Origin: Acidimicrobiaceae bacterium | GTDB lineage: Bacteria; Actinomycetota; Acidimicrobiia; Acidimicrobiales; RAAP-2 | Direction: 5' to 3' | DNA: 7,182 nt | Assembly: GCA_003164275.1 (NCBI GenBank) | Contig: PLSY01000175.1 | Location: 1 to 7,182, forward strand | In this document: positions 1 to 6,556 of the stretch, one piece after another | Numbering within the stretch: the first letter of the stretch is position 1 | How the letters are laid out: each line of letters opens with the position of its first letter | Translations under genes and position numbers: made by a program | The notes under the pieces: model-generated | Told to the model about the DNA's origin: nothing | Database searches by the model: none | Seen by the model: only the letters and a program-made list of their open reading frames with translations

Positions 1-178
1 CGTGGTAGTTGAGGAAGTTCGAGCCTGCGCCGCGCTTGTCCAGCACCTCACGGGCCACCCGGTCGATCTCCAGGGTGGAAACACCGGGCTTGATGGCGGC
101 CCGGGTGGCTTCGTGGATCTCGGCCACCACCCGGCCGGCCTTGCGCATCTTGGCCAACTCCTCGGCGTTGCGCCTCAT
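1..178 (-). CDS. map: Type I methionine aminopeptidase, N-terminal part (runs off the window)
   Basis: This enzyme removes the initiator methionine from new proteins in the cytosol. Only the first 59 codons are present; the gene continues beyond base 1. The visible part matches the start of the pita-bread fold family: a helix with EELAKMRKAGRVVAEI (residues 6-21), then KPGVSTLEIDRVA (30-42), then GAGSNFLNYH (50-59). The last histidine aligns with the His of the family's G-Y-H-G segment (His63 of the E. coli enzyme). The metal-binding Asp, His and Glu residues lie outside the window, so activity cannot be judged. The ATG start at 178 overlaps the adk stop in an ATGA junction, with a purine-rich GGGAAG upstream inside adk. 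Overlap with adk points to coupled translation. The adk-map order is standard for the end of the spc operon. Confidence 0.93.
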   Translation of the reverse strand, partial: MRRNAEELAKMRKAGRVVAEIHEATRAAIKPGVSTLEIDRVAREVLDKRGAGSNFLNYH

Positions 179-852
179 CCGAAACCACTTCCCTTTTGCC
201 GCCGCTCTTCTATGACCTTGACCATTCTACGGGTGACGGCATCGGGCGAACCGGTGCCGGGGACCGACTTCAACTGGCCGCGGGACCGGTACCACTCGAT
301 CAGGGGGGCGGTCTCGTCCTCGTAGAGCTGCAGGCGACGGGAGATGGCCTCTTCGGTGTCGTCCTTGCGCTGGATGACCTCCCCCCCGCAGACGTCGCAC
401 GTCCAGTTGATGAGGGGAGGCGACGAGAGCGAGTAGTTGGCGCCGCAATCGACGCACACCCGTCGGGCGGCCAGACGTCGCAGTACCTGGGTGGTGTGGA
501 TCTCGATGTCGATGGCCAGGTCCAGATCGAAGGGGGCGAGGACCGAGGCCAGCGTCTCGGCCTGGGCGACGGTCCGCGGGCAGCCGTCGAGGATGAAGCC
601 GCGGGCCCGCACGTCGCTCTCTTGGAGTCGCTCGGCCACCATCTCCATGATCAGGTCGTCGCCGAGTAGCTCACCCCGCTCGATCAGGTCCTTCGCCTTC
701 AGCCCGAGCGGCGTGCCCTGCTTCACGGCAGCGCGCAGCATGTCCCCGGTCGAGACGTGGGGAACGACATAGTGGTGGGAAAGGCGTACACACTGTGTCC
801 CTTTTCCTGCCCCCTGTTTGCCGAGGACAACGAGCCTGGCTCCGGGTACCAC
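175..852 (-). CDS. adk: Adenylate kinase, long form with a four-cysteine LID
   Basis: It interconverts ATP + AMP and 2 ADP in the cytosol. The protein has 225 residues. Visible motifs are the P-loop GKQGAGKGTQ (11-20), the AMP-site segment STGDMLR (34-40), ILDGCPRT (87-94), and R-K-D-D (162-165) followed by Arg173, which aligns with the catalytic arginines of the LID region. The LID (about 130-165) carries Cys133, Cys136, Cys152 and Cys155 in two CxxC pairs, the known zinc-binding arrangement of many Gram-positive enzymes; mycobacterial adenylate kinase is a shorter form. Two positions are unusual: Lys-Gln replaces the common Pro-Pro in the P-loop, and Cys91 replaces the Phe of the usual LDGFPR. 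The start is GTG at 852, directly after the secY TAA stop. No nearer in-frame start fits before the P-loop, and the Shine-Dalgarno sequence is weak, so translation probably depends on secY. The stop overlaps the map start by 4 bases. Confidence 0.96.
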   Translation of the reverse strand: MVPGARLVVLGKQGAGKGTQCVRLSHHYVVPHVSTGDMLRAAVKQGTPLGLKAKDLIERGELLGDDLIMEMVAERLQESDVRARGFILDGCPRTVAQAETLASVLAPFDLDLAIDIEIHTTQVLRRLAARRVCVDCGANYSLSSPPLINWTCDVCGGEVIQRKDDTEEAISRRLQLYEDETAPLIEWYRSRGQLKSVPGTGSPDAVTRRMVKVIEERRQKGSGFG

Positions 853-2145
853 TTACTTGAGGAAGCCCTCGTAGTTTCGCATCATGAGCTGGCTGTCGAT
901 CTGCTTCATCGTCTCGAGAGCCACGCCCACGGCGATCAGGAGAGTGGTGCCGTAGAAGGGGTAACTGGTGATGCTCCAAGCCGCCATGAGTAGGGACGGC
1001 GTGATGGCCACCCCACCGAGGAACAGGGCCCCCGGCCAGGTGATCCGGTTGAGGATGTGCGAGAGGTAGCGCTCGGTCGGCTGACCCGGCCGGATGCCCG
1101 GGATGTAGCCACCCTGCTTCCTGATGATGTCGGCCTGCTGGTGGGGATCGAAGGCCACATAGACATAGAAGAAGGTGAACAACAGAATGAAGAGAAAGTA
1201 GACGGCGATGTAGAACACGCTGGTCGGCGTGACGTTGTGGTTTACCCAGCTGCGGAAGGCGGCCGAGGGGATGATATTGGACAAAAGCACCGGGATGTAG
1301 AGCACGGAACTTGCGAAGATAATCGGGATCACGCCAGCCTGGTTCACCTTGAGGGGGATGTACGTGTTCGAGCCCCCGTACATCTTCCGCCCGACGACCC
1401 GTTTGGCGAAGGTGACGGGGATGCGCCGCTGGCCCTGATCGACGAAGACGATCAGTACCAACAGGGCGAGGGAGACCACGAGGATCACGGCGAACTTCAC
1501 CCGGCCGCCCTCTTGGAGAACGGTGTTGAGGCCGGAGGGGATGCCGGCCACCACATTGGCGAAGATCAGGATGGACATGCCCTGCCCGATCCCCCGCTGG
1601 GTGATGAGCTCGGCCAGCCACATGACGAAGGCGGTGCCGGCCGTCAGGGTGAGCACGATGAACATGGCCCGCCAGATCGAGTAGTTGAGGATCAAGTCGA
1701 TGCTCTGGTTGGTACCGAACAGGCCTCCTCCACCCTTGTGGAACAGGTAGACGAGCCCGGTGGCCTGCATCAGGGCGAGCGCCACGGTCAGGTACCTGGT
1801 CGTCTGGGTCAGCTTCTTCTGTCCCACCGCGCCCTGGTCCCGCCACTGCTCGAGTTTCGGGATCACCGTGGCCAGGAGCTGGATGATGATGCTCGAGGTG
1901 ATGTACGGCATGATCCCGAGGCCGAAGACGGCCATGCGGGTCAGGGCGCCGCCGGAGAACAGGTTAAGGAAGCCGAGCACGCCCGACGACTTGGAGGCCG
2001 CCGTGAGCTGAGCGACCTTGGAGAAGTTGACGAACGGAACCGGGACGTTCGCCCCGAACTGGTACAGGGCAATGATGGTCAGCGTGAAGACAACCTTCTT
2101 ACGAAGGTCGGGAATTCGAAAGATGTTGGCCAAACTGGCGAGCAT
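853..2145 (-). CDS. secY: Preprotein translocase channel subunit SecY
   Basis: SecY forms the protein-conducting channel of the Sec system in the cytoplasmic membrane, with SecE and SecG, and receives chains from SecA or the ribosome. The 430-residue length is normal. Ten membrane segments can be placed roughly at 18-32, 72-95, 118-136, 157-176, 188-204, 218-236, 270-292, 308-331, 368-389 and 397-413. The plug region is about 55-70 (GVLGFLNLFSGGAL). Family signatures include GIMPYITSSIIIQLL (77-91) and RGIGQGMSILIF (184-195). The cytoplasmic loops that contact the ribosome and SecA lie near 237-268 and 332-365 (with QGGYIPGIRPGQPT at 344-357). The C-terminal MRNYEGFLK is typical. ATG at 2145 has a GAGGAG site 4 bases upstream. 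It follows rplO after 30 bases and abuts adk. Nothing essential appears missing. Confidence 0.98.
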   Translation of the reverse strand: MLASLANIFRIPDLRKKVVFTLTIIALYQFGANVPVPFVNFSKVAQLTAASKSSGVLGFLNLFSGGALTRMAVFGLGIMPYITSSIIIQLLATVIPKLEQWRDQGAVGQKKLTQTTRYLTVALALMQATGLVYLFHKGGGGLFGTNQSIDLILNYSIWRAMFIVLTLTAGTAFVMWLAELITQRGIGQGMSILIFANVVAGIPSGLNTVLQEGGRVKFAVILVVSLALLVLIVFVDQGQRRIPVTFAKRVVGRKMYGGSNTYIPLKVNQAGVIPIIFASSVLYIPVLLSNIIPSAAFRSWVNHNVTPTSVFYIAVYFLFILLFTFFYVYVAFDPHQQADIIRKQGGYIPGIRPGQPTERYLSHILNRITWPGALFLGGVAITPSLLMAAWSITSYPFYGTTLLIAVGVALETMKQIDSQLMMRNYEGFLK

Positions 2146-2149
2146 TGGG

Positions 2150-2155
2150 CTCCTC
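2150..2155 (-). promoter_or_regulatory. Ribosome-binding site of secY
   Basis: GAGGAG lies 4 bases before the secY ATG, in the 30-base gap after rplO. With this site secY can be initiated independently, although it sits inside an otherwise tightly coupled operon. Confidence 0.7.
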
Positions 2156-2175
2156 GACGCCGCGGTTGGCCGATG

Positions 2176-2664
2176 CTACCGGTTGGTGAGGGCGTTGCCC
2201 TGAGCCGGCGGCCGATTGTGTCCGAACGGCAGAGGAACCACGGTAATGGACCCTCCTGCGCCGGTAATCGAGGCCTCAGCCGACTTGGAGAACGCGTGTG
2301 CCTCCACATTGATGGCGCGGGACAACTCCCCGCCACCGAGGATCTTCACCAGATCACCCTTCTTGGCCAGACCGAGGTCGACCAGGCCGGCGAGGTCGAC
2401 CGAGTCACCCTCGACGGCCGAAAGGGCGCCGACGTTGACCGGGGTGTAGTCGATCCGGAATGGGTTCTTGAAGCCACGAAGCTTCGGAATCCGTTGCATC
2501 AGGGGCAGCTGGCCCCCCTCGAAGCCCATGGGGATGGTGTCGCGCGCCCCTTGGCCTTTGGTGCCTCGGCCGGCCGTCTTGCCGCCTTTGCCCCCGATGC
2601 CGCGTCCGACGCGCCGACGGGCGCGGGTGGACCCAGCTGGTGGGCGGAGCTCATGGACCTTCAT
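2176..2664 (-). CDS. rplO: 50S ribosomal protein L15
   Basis: L15 is a large-subunit protein that binds 23S rRNA and helps late assembly. The 162-residue chain begins with the characteristic basic, glycine-rich extension: MKVHELRPPAGSTRARRRVG (1-20), then RGIGGKGGKTAGRGTKGQGA (21-40), which threads into rRNA. The conserved FEGGQLPLMQRIPKLRGF follows (48-65). The folded C-terminal domain includes VDLGLAKKGDLVKILGGGEL (95-114) and VEAHAFSKSAEASI (120-133). It ends with a proline-containing tail, RPPAQGNALTNR. I chose ATG at 2664 over an in-frame TTG at 2670: the AGAGG site is 6 bases from the ATG but directly touches the TTG, and the ATG gives the family's usual N-terminus. It starts 2 bases after the rpmD stop and is followed by secY after 30 bases. 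Confidence 0.97.
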   Translation of the reverse strand: MKVHELRPPAGSTRARRRVGRGIGGKGGKTAGRGTKGQGARDTIPMGFEGGQLPLMQRIPKLRGFKNPFRIDYTPVNVGALSAVEGDSVDLAGLVDLGLAKKGDLVKILGGGELSRAINVEAHAFSKSAEASITGAGGSITVVPLPFGHNRPPAQGNALTNR

Positions 2665-2666
2665 GG

Positions 2667-2897
2667 TCAACCTCTCTCGTCTTGCGTGGCGTGCGTGACG
2701 TCCACCAGGTGCGGGACGCGGGCCAGCATCCCACGGATCTCTGGGCGGTCGGGCAACACATTGGTGCGCCCGATGCCCCGCAGCCCGAGGGCCCGGAGAG
2801 TTCCCCGGTGCTTGGGCTTGGTGCCAATGGCCGACCTTACCTGGGTGACTCGCAACCAGGCGGTCGTTGCCGTGTCATCAGTCGATGCAGCACTCAA
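2667..2897 (-). CDS. rpmD: 50S ribosomal protein L30
   Basis: L30 is a small large-subunit protein that binds 23S rRNA. The protein has 76 residues. The L30 core begins near residue 14 (WLRVTQVRSAIGTKPKHRGT) and continues through LRALGLRGIGRTNVLPD (35-50) to the closing MLARVPHLVDV (57-67). The first 13 residues (rich in Ser, Thr, Ala and Asp) form a short extension that many L30 proteins lack. The start appears to be TTG at 2897: no ATG or GTG is in frame before the core, and a strong GGAGGTGA lies at a good distance upstream, inside the end of rpsE. The gene begins 1 base after the rpsE stop and ends 2 bases before the rplO start. Confidence 0.95.
   Translation of the reverse strand: MSAASTDDTATTAWLRVTQVRSAIGTKPKHRGTLRALGLRGIGRTNVLPDRPEIRGMLARVPHLVDVTHATQDERG
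2671..2678 (-). promoter_or_regulatory. Ribosome-binding site deciding the rplO start
   Basis: GAGAGAGG ends 6 bases before the ATG at 2664 and has no spacing at all to the alternative TTG at 2670. This supports the ATG. The site lies within the last codons of rpmD. Confidence 0.7.
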
Positions 2898-2898
2898 C

Positions 2899-3453
2899 TC
2901 AGCTCACCTCCGTGAACAGGTCGTTCTCACGCCGACGCTCGCGGTATGCCCGCAGCATGGCCGCGGGCACAACCTCTTCGACCGGCTTGCCGCGGAGCTT
3001 GGCGATCTCGTCGGGTCGCTTCAAGCCCTTCAGCCCGGCGATGGTGGCGTGGGCCACGTTGATGCCATTGCTCGAGCCCAGTGACTTGGCCAGGATGTCG
3101 CGAATGCCGGCCATCTCCAAGATGGCCCGGGCCGCTCCCCCGGCGATCACGCCGGTACCGGGGGCCGCAGGCTTCAGCATGACCCGTCCGGCACCGCTCT
3201 CACCCACGATGGGGTGGGTGATGGTAGAGCCGGCCAGCGGCACGTCGAACATGTTCTTGCGGGCCTCTTCGATGCCCTTTTGCACGGCCAGCCCGGCCTC
3301 TTTGGCCTTGCCGTAGCCGAGTCCGACCTTCCCGTTGCCGTCACCGACCACCATGAGTGCGGCGAAGGAAAAGCGACGGCCACCTTTGACCACTTTGGAC
3401 ACCCGGTTCACCCGGATGGTGCGCTCTTCGAATTGCAGATCGTTCATGGCCAT
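2899..3453 (-). CDS. rpsE: 30S ribosomal protein S5
   Basis: S5 is a small-subunit protein that contacts 16S rRNA near the decoding region and mRNA entry, and it affects translational accuracy. The 184-residue chain shows the N-terminal double-stranded-RNA-binding-like domain with [20 protein letters not shown] (21-40) and [12 protein letters not shown] (41-52). The C-terminal domain follows, with [20 protein letters not shown] (94-113) and [20 protein letters not shown] (119-138). Two ATG codons lie at 3453 and 3447. The GGAG at 3466-3463 has 9 bases to the first and 15 to the second, so the first is preferred. It starts 3 bases after rplR. The last codons form the ribosome-binding site of rpmD, giving a C-terminus of Thr-Glu-Val-Ser. 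Confidence 0.97.
   Translation of the reverse strand: MAMNDLQFEERTIRVNRVSKVVKGGRRFSFAALMVVGDGNGKVGLGYGKAKEAGLAVQKGIEEARKNMFDVPLAGSTITHPIVGESGAGRVMLKPAAPGTGVIAGGAARAILEMAGIRDILAKSLGSSNGINVAHATIAGLKGLKRPDEIAKLRGKPVEEVVPAAMLRAYRERRRENDLFTEVS
2904..2911 (-). promoter_or_regulatory. Ribosome-binding site of rpmD (TTG start)
   Basis: GGAGGTGA, a near-perfect match to the 16S rRNA 3' end, has 9 bases between GGAGG and the TTG start of rpmD. It is made from the last codons of rpsE (Thr-Glu-Val-Ser). The strong site makes a rare TTG start believable. Confidence 0.75.
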
Positions 3454-3456
3454 GGT

Positions 3457-3819
3457 CTAGAACTCCAGTCCTTCGGCGCGGGCGGCGTCGGCCAGGGCGG
3501 CCACCCGCCCGTGATAGGCGAATCCGCCACGGTCGAACACCACGGTGGTGATACCGGCAGCCTTGGCCCGAGAGGCGACCAGGCTGCCCACTTTGGTGGC
3601 GGCATCGATGTTGCCGCCGGACGTGCCCCGCAGGTCGCCCTCGACCGTAGACGCGGCCCCCAGCGTGCGACCAGAGTCGTCATCGATGAGCTGGGCGAAG
3701 ATGTGCTTGTTGGACCGGAACACGGCCAAGCGCGGCCGGTTGGCCGTGCCGTGGACACGCCGGCGGACGCGCTTGTGGCGGCGGCGGCGGAGCTCCAGCT
3801 TGTGATCAGTGCGTGCCAT
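3457..3819 (-). CDS. rplR: 50S ribosomal protein L18
   Basis: L18 binds 5S rRNA together with L5 and L25 in the central protuberance of the large subunit. At 120 residues the length is normal. The strongly basic N-terminus ([20 protein letters not shown], 9-28) is followed by [20 protein letters not shown] (28-47). The conserved end [20 protein letters not shown] (93-112) closes with ARAEGLEF. The ATG at 3819 overlaps the rplF stop by 1 base (TAATG). Only a weak AAGG precedes it, so translation is probably coupled to rplF by reinitiation. The rpsE gene follows after 3 bases. Confidence 0.97.
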   Translation of the reverse strand: MARTDHKLELRRRRHKRVRRRVHGTANRPRLAVFRSNKHIFAQLIDDDSGRTLGAASTVEGDLRGTSGGNIDAATKVGSLVASRAKAAGITTVVFDRGGFAYHGRVAALADAARAEGLEF

Positions 3820-4361
3820 TACTTGGCTGCCTTCCCGGCCTTGCGTACGACGCGTTCACCGGCATAGCGCACTCCTTTGCCCTTATAGGGCTCGGGCTTG
3901 CGCAGCTTGCGGATGTCCGCGGCCACCTGGCCGACTTTTTCCTTGTCGATTCCTTTGACGATGATCCGGGTGGCCGTCGGGACCTCGAAGGTCACGCCCT
4001 CGGGGGCGCTGACGTTGACCGGATGCGAGAAGCCGAGGGCCAACTCGAGGGCGGCGTCACCCTTCGGGATGGCGCGGTAGCCGACTCCGACGATCTCGAG
4101 CTCCTTCGTGAACCCTCCCGAGACCCCGGCGACCATGTTGGCGATAAGTGACCGGGTCAGCCCGTGCAGGGCACGGTTCTGGCGCTGGTCGTCCGGGCGC
4201 TCCACGACCAGGACGTCGCCGTCCTGTCGGATGGTGATGGCCGGCGGCACCGAGCGAGCCAACTCGCCCTGAGGCCCCTTCACCGTCACCGTGTTCTCGT
4301 TGTCCACGGCCACCGACACCCCGGAGGGGACGGTGATCGGGGCGCGTCCAATGCGGGACAT
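3819..4361 (-). CDS. rplF: 50S ribosomal protein L6
   Basis: L6 sits near the factor-binding region of the large subunit and contacts the sarcin-ricin loop area of 23S rRNA. The 180-residue protein has the usual two repeated domains: residues 1-82 starting [15 protein letters not shown], and residues 83-180 starting [15 protein letters not shown]. The L6 signature [14 protein letters not shown] is at 156-169, followed by a lysine-rich tail. ATG at 4361 is backed by GGAGGT with 9 bases of spacing after GGAGG. It follows rpsH after 60 bases, the largest gap in the window, so it can start independently. Its stop overlaps the rplR start. Confidence 0.98.
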   Translation of the reverse strand: MSRIGRAPITVPSGVSVAVDNENTVTVKGPQGELARSVPPAITIRQDGDVLVVERPDDQRQNRALHGLTRSLIANMVAGVSGGFTKELEIVGVGYRAIPKGDAALELALGFSHPVNVSAPEGVTFEVPTATRIIVKGIDKEKVGQVAADIRKLRKPEPYKGKGVRYAGERVVRKAGKAAK

Positions 4362-4369
4362 CAGCGGGT

Positions 4370-4375
4370 ACCTCC
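4370..4375 (-). promoter_or_regulatory. Ribosome-binding site of rplF
   Basis: GGAGGT lies with 9 bases between GGAGG and the rplF ATG, in the 60-base gap after rpsH. It is one of the few sites here that lies wholly outside an upstream coding region. Confidence 0.75.
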
Positions 4376-4421
4376 ACAGATAGTGCCGGCCCGTGCCGCC
4401 TTACCGGCGCGTGACGGGTGG

Positions 4422-4826
4422 TTACCAGACATAGCAGAGCACCTCGCCGCCCATGCGGCGCTTCCGCGCTTCGCGGTCGGTCATGAGGCCCTTCGACGTC
4501 GAAACCACCGCCACCCCAAGGCCGCCGAGCACGCGCGGCATCTTGTCGGCCCGGGCGTAGATGCGGAGTCCGGGCTTGGACACCCGCTTGATGCCCGAGA
4601 TGGTGCGCTCGCGGTCAGGTGAGTACTTCATGGTGATCTCGAGGGTCTTGCCCGGCTTGGACGGGTCCTCGTTCACTTGGTAGCCCACGATGTAGCCCTC
4701 GTCCACCAGGATGGCGGCCAAGGACTCCTTCAACTTCGAGCCGGGCATCTTCACCGTGTCGAAGTGGGCGGTATTGGCATTCCGGATGCGGGTAAGCATG
4801 TCGGCAATCGGGTCAGTCATTGTCAT
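4422..4826 (-). CDS. rpsH: 30S ribosomal protein S8
   Basis: S8 is a primary 16S rRNA binding protein in the central domain of the small subunit; in E. coli it also represses the spc operon. The 134-residue chain starts with [14 protein letters not shown] (5-18) and continues through [20 protein letters not shown] (27-46). The signature [20 protein letters not shown] (102-121) holds the STSKG RNA-binding loop, and the chain ends GGEVLCYVW. Two ATG codons occur at 4826 and 4820. GGAGG has 9 bases to the first and 15 to the second, so the first is chosen; the shorter form would begin MTDPIADML, also common in the family. It starts 16 bases after rpsN. Confidence 0.97.
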   Translation of the reverse strand: MTMTDPIADMLTRIRNANTAHFDTVKMPGSKLKESLAAILVDEGYIVGYQVNEDPSKPGKTLEITMKYSPDRERTISGIKRVSKPGLRIYARADKMPRVLGGLGVAVVSTSKGLMTDREARKRRMGGEVLCYVW

Positions 4827-4835
4827 CGTGCGTCG

Positions 4836-4842
4836 CCTCCTC
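4836..4842 (-). promoter_or_regulatory. Ribosome-binding site deciding the rpsH start
   Basis: GAGGAGG directly follows the rpsN stop codon and ends 9 bases before the ATG at 4826. The second ATG at 4820 would be 15 bases away, which is too far. Confidence 0.75.
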
Positions 4843-5028
4843 TCACCAACTGGCCTTCGTCACGCCAGGGATCTCTCCGGCGTGGACCATCACCCGCAGG
4901 CAGATCCGGCACAGGCCGAACTTGCGGTACACCGACTTCGGGCGGCCACAGCGCCGGCAGCGCGTATAGCCGCGCACCTTGAACTTGGGTGTGCGTTGTT
5001 GCTTCTCGATCAAAGCCTTCTTCGCCAT
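4843..5028 (-). CDS. rpsN: 30S ribosomal protein S14, zinc-binding short form (type Z)
   Basis: S14 is a small-subunit head protein needed in late assembly. At 61 residues this is the short form, which carries a zinc ribbon. Cys24, Cys27, Cys40 and Cys43 form two CxxC pairs around [12 protein letters not shown]. The start [20 protein letters not shown] and the end [11 protein letters not shown] are typical. Many actinobacteria keep a second, cysteine-free S14 used under zinc shortage; this copy is the zinc form in its standard operon place. ATG at 5028 begins 3 bases after the rplE stop, with AGGAG 12 bases upstream inside rplE. rpsH follows after 16 bases. Confidence 0.98.
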   Translation of the reverse strand: MAKKALIEKQQRTPKFKVRGYTRCRRCGRPKSVYRKFGLCRICLRVMVHAGEIPGVTKASW

Positions 5029-5031
5029 GGG

Positions 5032-5604
5032 TTACTGGTTCTCCTGTCGGAACGGGAAGCCGAATGCGGCCAGCAGTGCCCGGCCCTCTTCGTCGGTACG
5101 TGCGGTGGTGGCGATGGTGATGTCCATGCCTCGGGTGGTGTCGATGCGGTCGTAATCGATCTCGGGGAAGATCAGCTGCTCGGTCACCCCGAAGGTGTAG
5201 TTGCCGTGCCCGTCGAACGAACGGGACGAGAGCCCACGAAAGTCACGGATCCGGGGGATGGCCATGGCCAGCAGTCGGTCGAAGAACTCCCACGCCCGGT
5301 CGCCGCGGAGCGTGACCTTGGCGCCGATCTCTTGGCCCTCACGGAGCTTGAACGAGGCGATCGACTTCTTGGCCCTCGTCACGACCGGCTTCTGGCCGGC
5401 GATGATCTCAAGGTCGCGCATGGCCCCTTCGATGAGGGACTTCTGCTGGGTGGCCCGTCCTACGCCCATGTTGATGACGATCTTCGTCAGGCGAGGGACC
5501 TCCATGATGTTGTCGAGGCCGAGGGTCTCTTTCAGCTCGCCACGGATCTTTTCGTCGTAGCGCTTCTTCAGCCTGGGCTGGCTCGTCTGGGTTGCGGTAG
5601 CCAT
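5032..5604 (-). CDS. rplE: 50S ribosomal protein L5
   Basis: L5 binds 5S rRNA in the central protuberance and contacts the P-site tRNA and the small-subunit head. The chain has 190 residues. The family signature [14 protein letters not shown] is at 36-49, followed by [20 protein letters not shown] (65-84) and [20 protein letters not shown] (87-106). Then come [19 protein letters not shown] (122-140) and [13 protein letters not shown] (142-154). I chose ATG at 5604, which overlaps the rplX stop in a TAATG junction. An in-frame GTG at 5622 would add six residues but overlap rplX by 19 bases and has no clear support. The Shine-Dalgarno sequence before the ATG is poor, so reinitiation after rplX is likely. 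rpsN follows after 3 bases. Confidence 0.96.
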   Translation of the reverse strand: MATATQTSQPRLKKRYDEKIRGELKETLGLDNIMEVPRLTKIVINMGVGRATQQKSLIEGAMRDLEIIAGQKPVVTRAKKSIASFKLREGQEIGAKVTLRGDRAWEFFDRLLAMAIPRIRDFRGLSSRSFDGHGNYTFGVTEQLIFPEIDYDRIDTTRGMDITIATTARTDEEGRALLAAFGFPFRQENQ

Positions 5605-5909
5605 TACAGGTCCGTCCCACACTTGCGGCAGACACGGATCTTGCGCCCCTGCTCATCGATGCGCATCCCGATCCTCGTCGGACCGCATGAGTCGCACACG
5701 ATGGCGACCGACGACACCGCGATGGGCATGAACTTGTCGATCACGCCACCCTGCATGGTGGCGCGGGTGGGCTTGGCGTGACGCTTGGCCACGGCCACAC
5801 CCTCGACGATGACCCTTCCCTCTGCGGGAAGGGCCCTCACGACGCTTGCCTGCTTACCCCGGTCCTTGCCCGAGAGGACCTGGACCTTGTCACCTTTGTG
5901 AATTCGCAT
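5604..5909 (-). CDS. rplX: 50S ribosomal protein L24
   Basis: L24 is an early assembly protein of the large subunit near the exit tunnel. The 101-residue chain opens with a KOW motif ([20 protein letters not shown], 3-22), then [16 protein letters not shown] (33-48) and [19 protein letters not shown] (54-72). Cys72, Cys75, Cys94 and Cys97 form two CxxC pairs (CDSC and CRKC), a pattern found in many bacterial L24 proteins and compatible with zinc binding. ATG at 5909 directly follows the rplN stop with no gap, and GGAGGTG lies 8 bases upstream (measured from GGAGG) in the end of rplN. Its stop overlaps the rplE start by 1 base. Confidence 0.97.
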   Translation of the reverse strand: MRIHKGDKVQVLSGKDRGKQASVVRALPAEGRVIVEGVAVAKRHAKPTRATMQGGVIDKFMPIAVSSVAIVCDSCGPTRIGMRIDEQGRKIRVCRKCGTDL

Positions 5910-6278
5910 CTACAACACCTCCGGTGCCAGCGAGACGATGCGCATGAAGCGCTTGTCTCGCAGCTCGCGGCCAACGGGGCCGAAGATGCGGGTGCCCCGT
6001 GGCTGCTGCTGATCGTTGATAAGGACGGCAGCGTTCTCATCGAAGCGGATGTAGCTGCCGTCGGGACGACGCTTTTCCTTCTTCGTCCGGACGACGACGC
6101 ACTTCACGACATCGCCCTTCTTTACCGCTGCCCCCGGGATGGCGTCTTTCACGGTGGCCACGAAGATGTCCCCGATCGAGGCGTAGCGGCGGCGCGAGCC
6201 ACCGAGCACCTTGATGCAGAGCACCTCTTTGGCCCCGGAGTTGTCAGCCACCCGGAGTCTGGATTCCTGCTGGATCAT
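5910..6278 (-). CDS. rplN: 50S ribosomal protein L14
   Basis: L14 is a large-subunit protein at the subunit interface (bridge B8). At 122 residues it has the universal family length. It starts [20 protein letters not shown] (1-20), with [20 protein letters not shown] (21-40) following. The L14 signature region is [20 protein letters not shown] (58-77) through [11 protein letters not shown] (78-88), and the conserved [14 protein letters not shown] is at 94-107. The ATG at 6278 overlaps the rpsQ stop by 4 bases (ATGA), with GGAG 8 bases upstream in rpsQ. The C-terminus APEVL is encoded by the ribosome-binding site of rplX. Confidence 0.98.
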   Translation of the reverse strand: MIQQESRLRVADNSGAKEVLCIKVLGGSRRRYASIGDIFVATVKDAIPGAAVKKGDVVKCVVVRTKKEKRRPDGSYIRFDENAAVLINDQQQPRGTRIFGPVGRELRDKRFMRIVSLAPEVL

Positions 6279-6556
6279 CGGGCACGCTCCAAGACCTCGG
6301 ACAGGCGCCAGCGCTTCAACTTGGAGATGGGTCGAGTCTCGACGACGCGTACCCGGTCACCTAGCTTGGCGGCGTTCTCCCCGTCATGGACGTAGAGGCG
6401 CTTGGTCCGCTGGACGGTCTTGCCGTAGCGGGGATGGCGGACCCGTTCGATGACGGCCACGATGACTGTTGCCTCCATGGCGTCAGACACCACCAGTCCC
6501 TCACGGACCTTCCGGCGGTTAGTCCGCTCTTGTTCGGCGACTTGTTCGTCGGCCAT
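6275..6556 (-). CDS. rpsQ: 30S ribosomal protein S17
   Basis: S17 is a primary 16S rRNA binding protein of the small subunit (OB fold). The protein has 93 residues. A short charged N-terminal stretch (1-15) precedes the fold, which runs from [20 protein letters not shown] (16-35) through [18 protein letters not shown] (41-58). The family signature is [18 protein letters not shown] (66-83). ATG at 6556 overlaps the stop of rpmC by 1 base (TGATG). AGGAG, 8 bases upstream, is encoded by the last codons of the L29 acidic tail. Its stop overlaps the rplN start by 4 bases. Confidence 0.97.
   Translation of the reverse strand: MADEQVAEQERTNRRKVREGLVVSDAMEATVIVAVIERVRHPRYGKTVQRTKRLYVHDGENAAKLGDRVRVVETRPISKLKRWRLSEVLERAR

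Noticed and set aside
671..1846. A 391-codon minus-strand frame overlapping secY and adk.
   Set aside because: It is a shifted reading of secY, rich in Arg, Pro, Gly and His with no membrane pattern, while the secY frame is complete and conserved.
2665..2670. TTG start for rplO at 2670.
   Set aside because: The AGAGG site touches this codon with no spacing, while the ATG at 2664 is 6 bases away and gives the usual L15 N-terminus.
1057..3084. A 675-codon open frame on the plus strand.
   Set aside because: It lies opposite secY, rplO, rpmD and part of rpsE, all certain genes. Its translation is low-complexity, rich in Asp, Glu, Gly and His, as expected from reading a GC-rich gene backwards.
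4385..4408. Possible hairpin (GCCGG and CCGGC) between rpsH and rplF.
   Set aside because: The stem is only 5 pairs with a 14-base loop and no T-run; such matches are expected by chance at this GC content, so it is not called a terminator.
5590..5620. An E. coli-like S8 repressor site at the rplX-rplE junction.
   Set aside because: The two genes overlap by 1 base here and I cannot recognise the S8-binding helix by eye; a covariance search would be needed to claim it.
5605..5622. Upstream GTG start for rplE at 5622.
   Set aside because: It would add six residues, overlap rplX by 19 bases and give an N-terminus not typical of L5. The TAATG junction at 5604 is simpler.
4711..5781. A 356-codon open frame on the plus strand.
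   Set aside because: It is antisense to rpsH, rpsN, rplE and rplX and shows no recognisable domain; long antisense frames arise by chance in GC-rich DNA.
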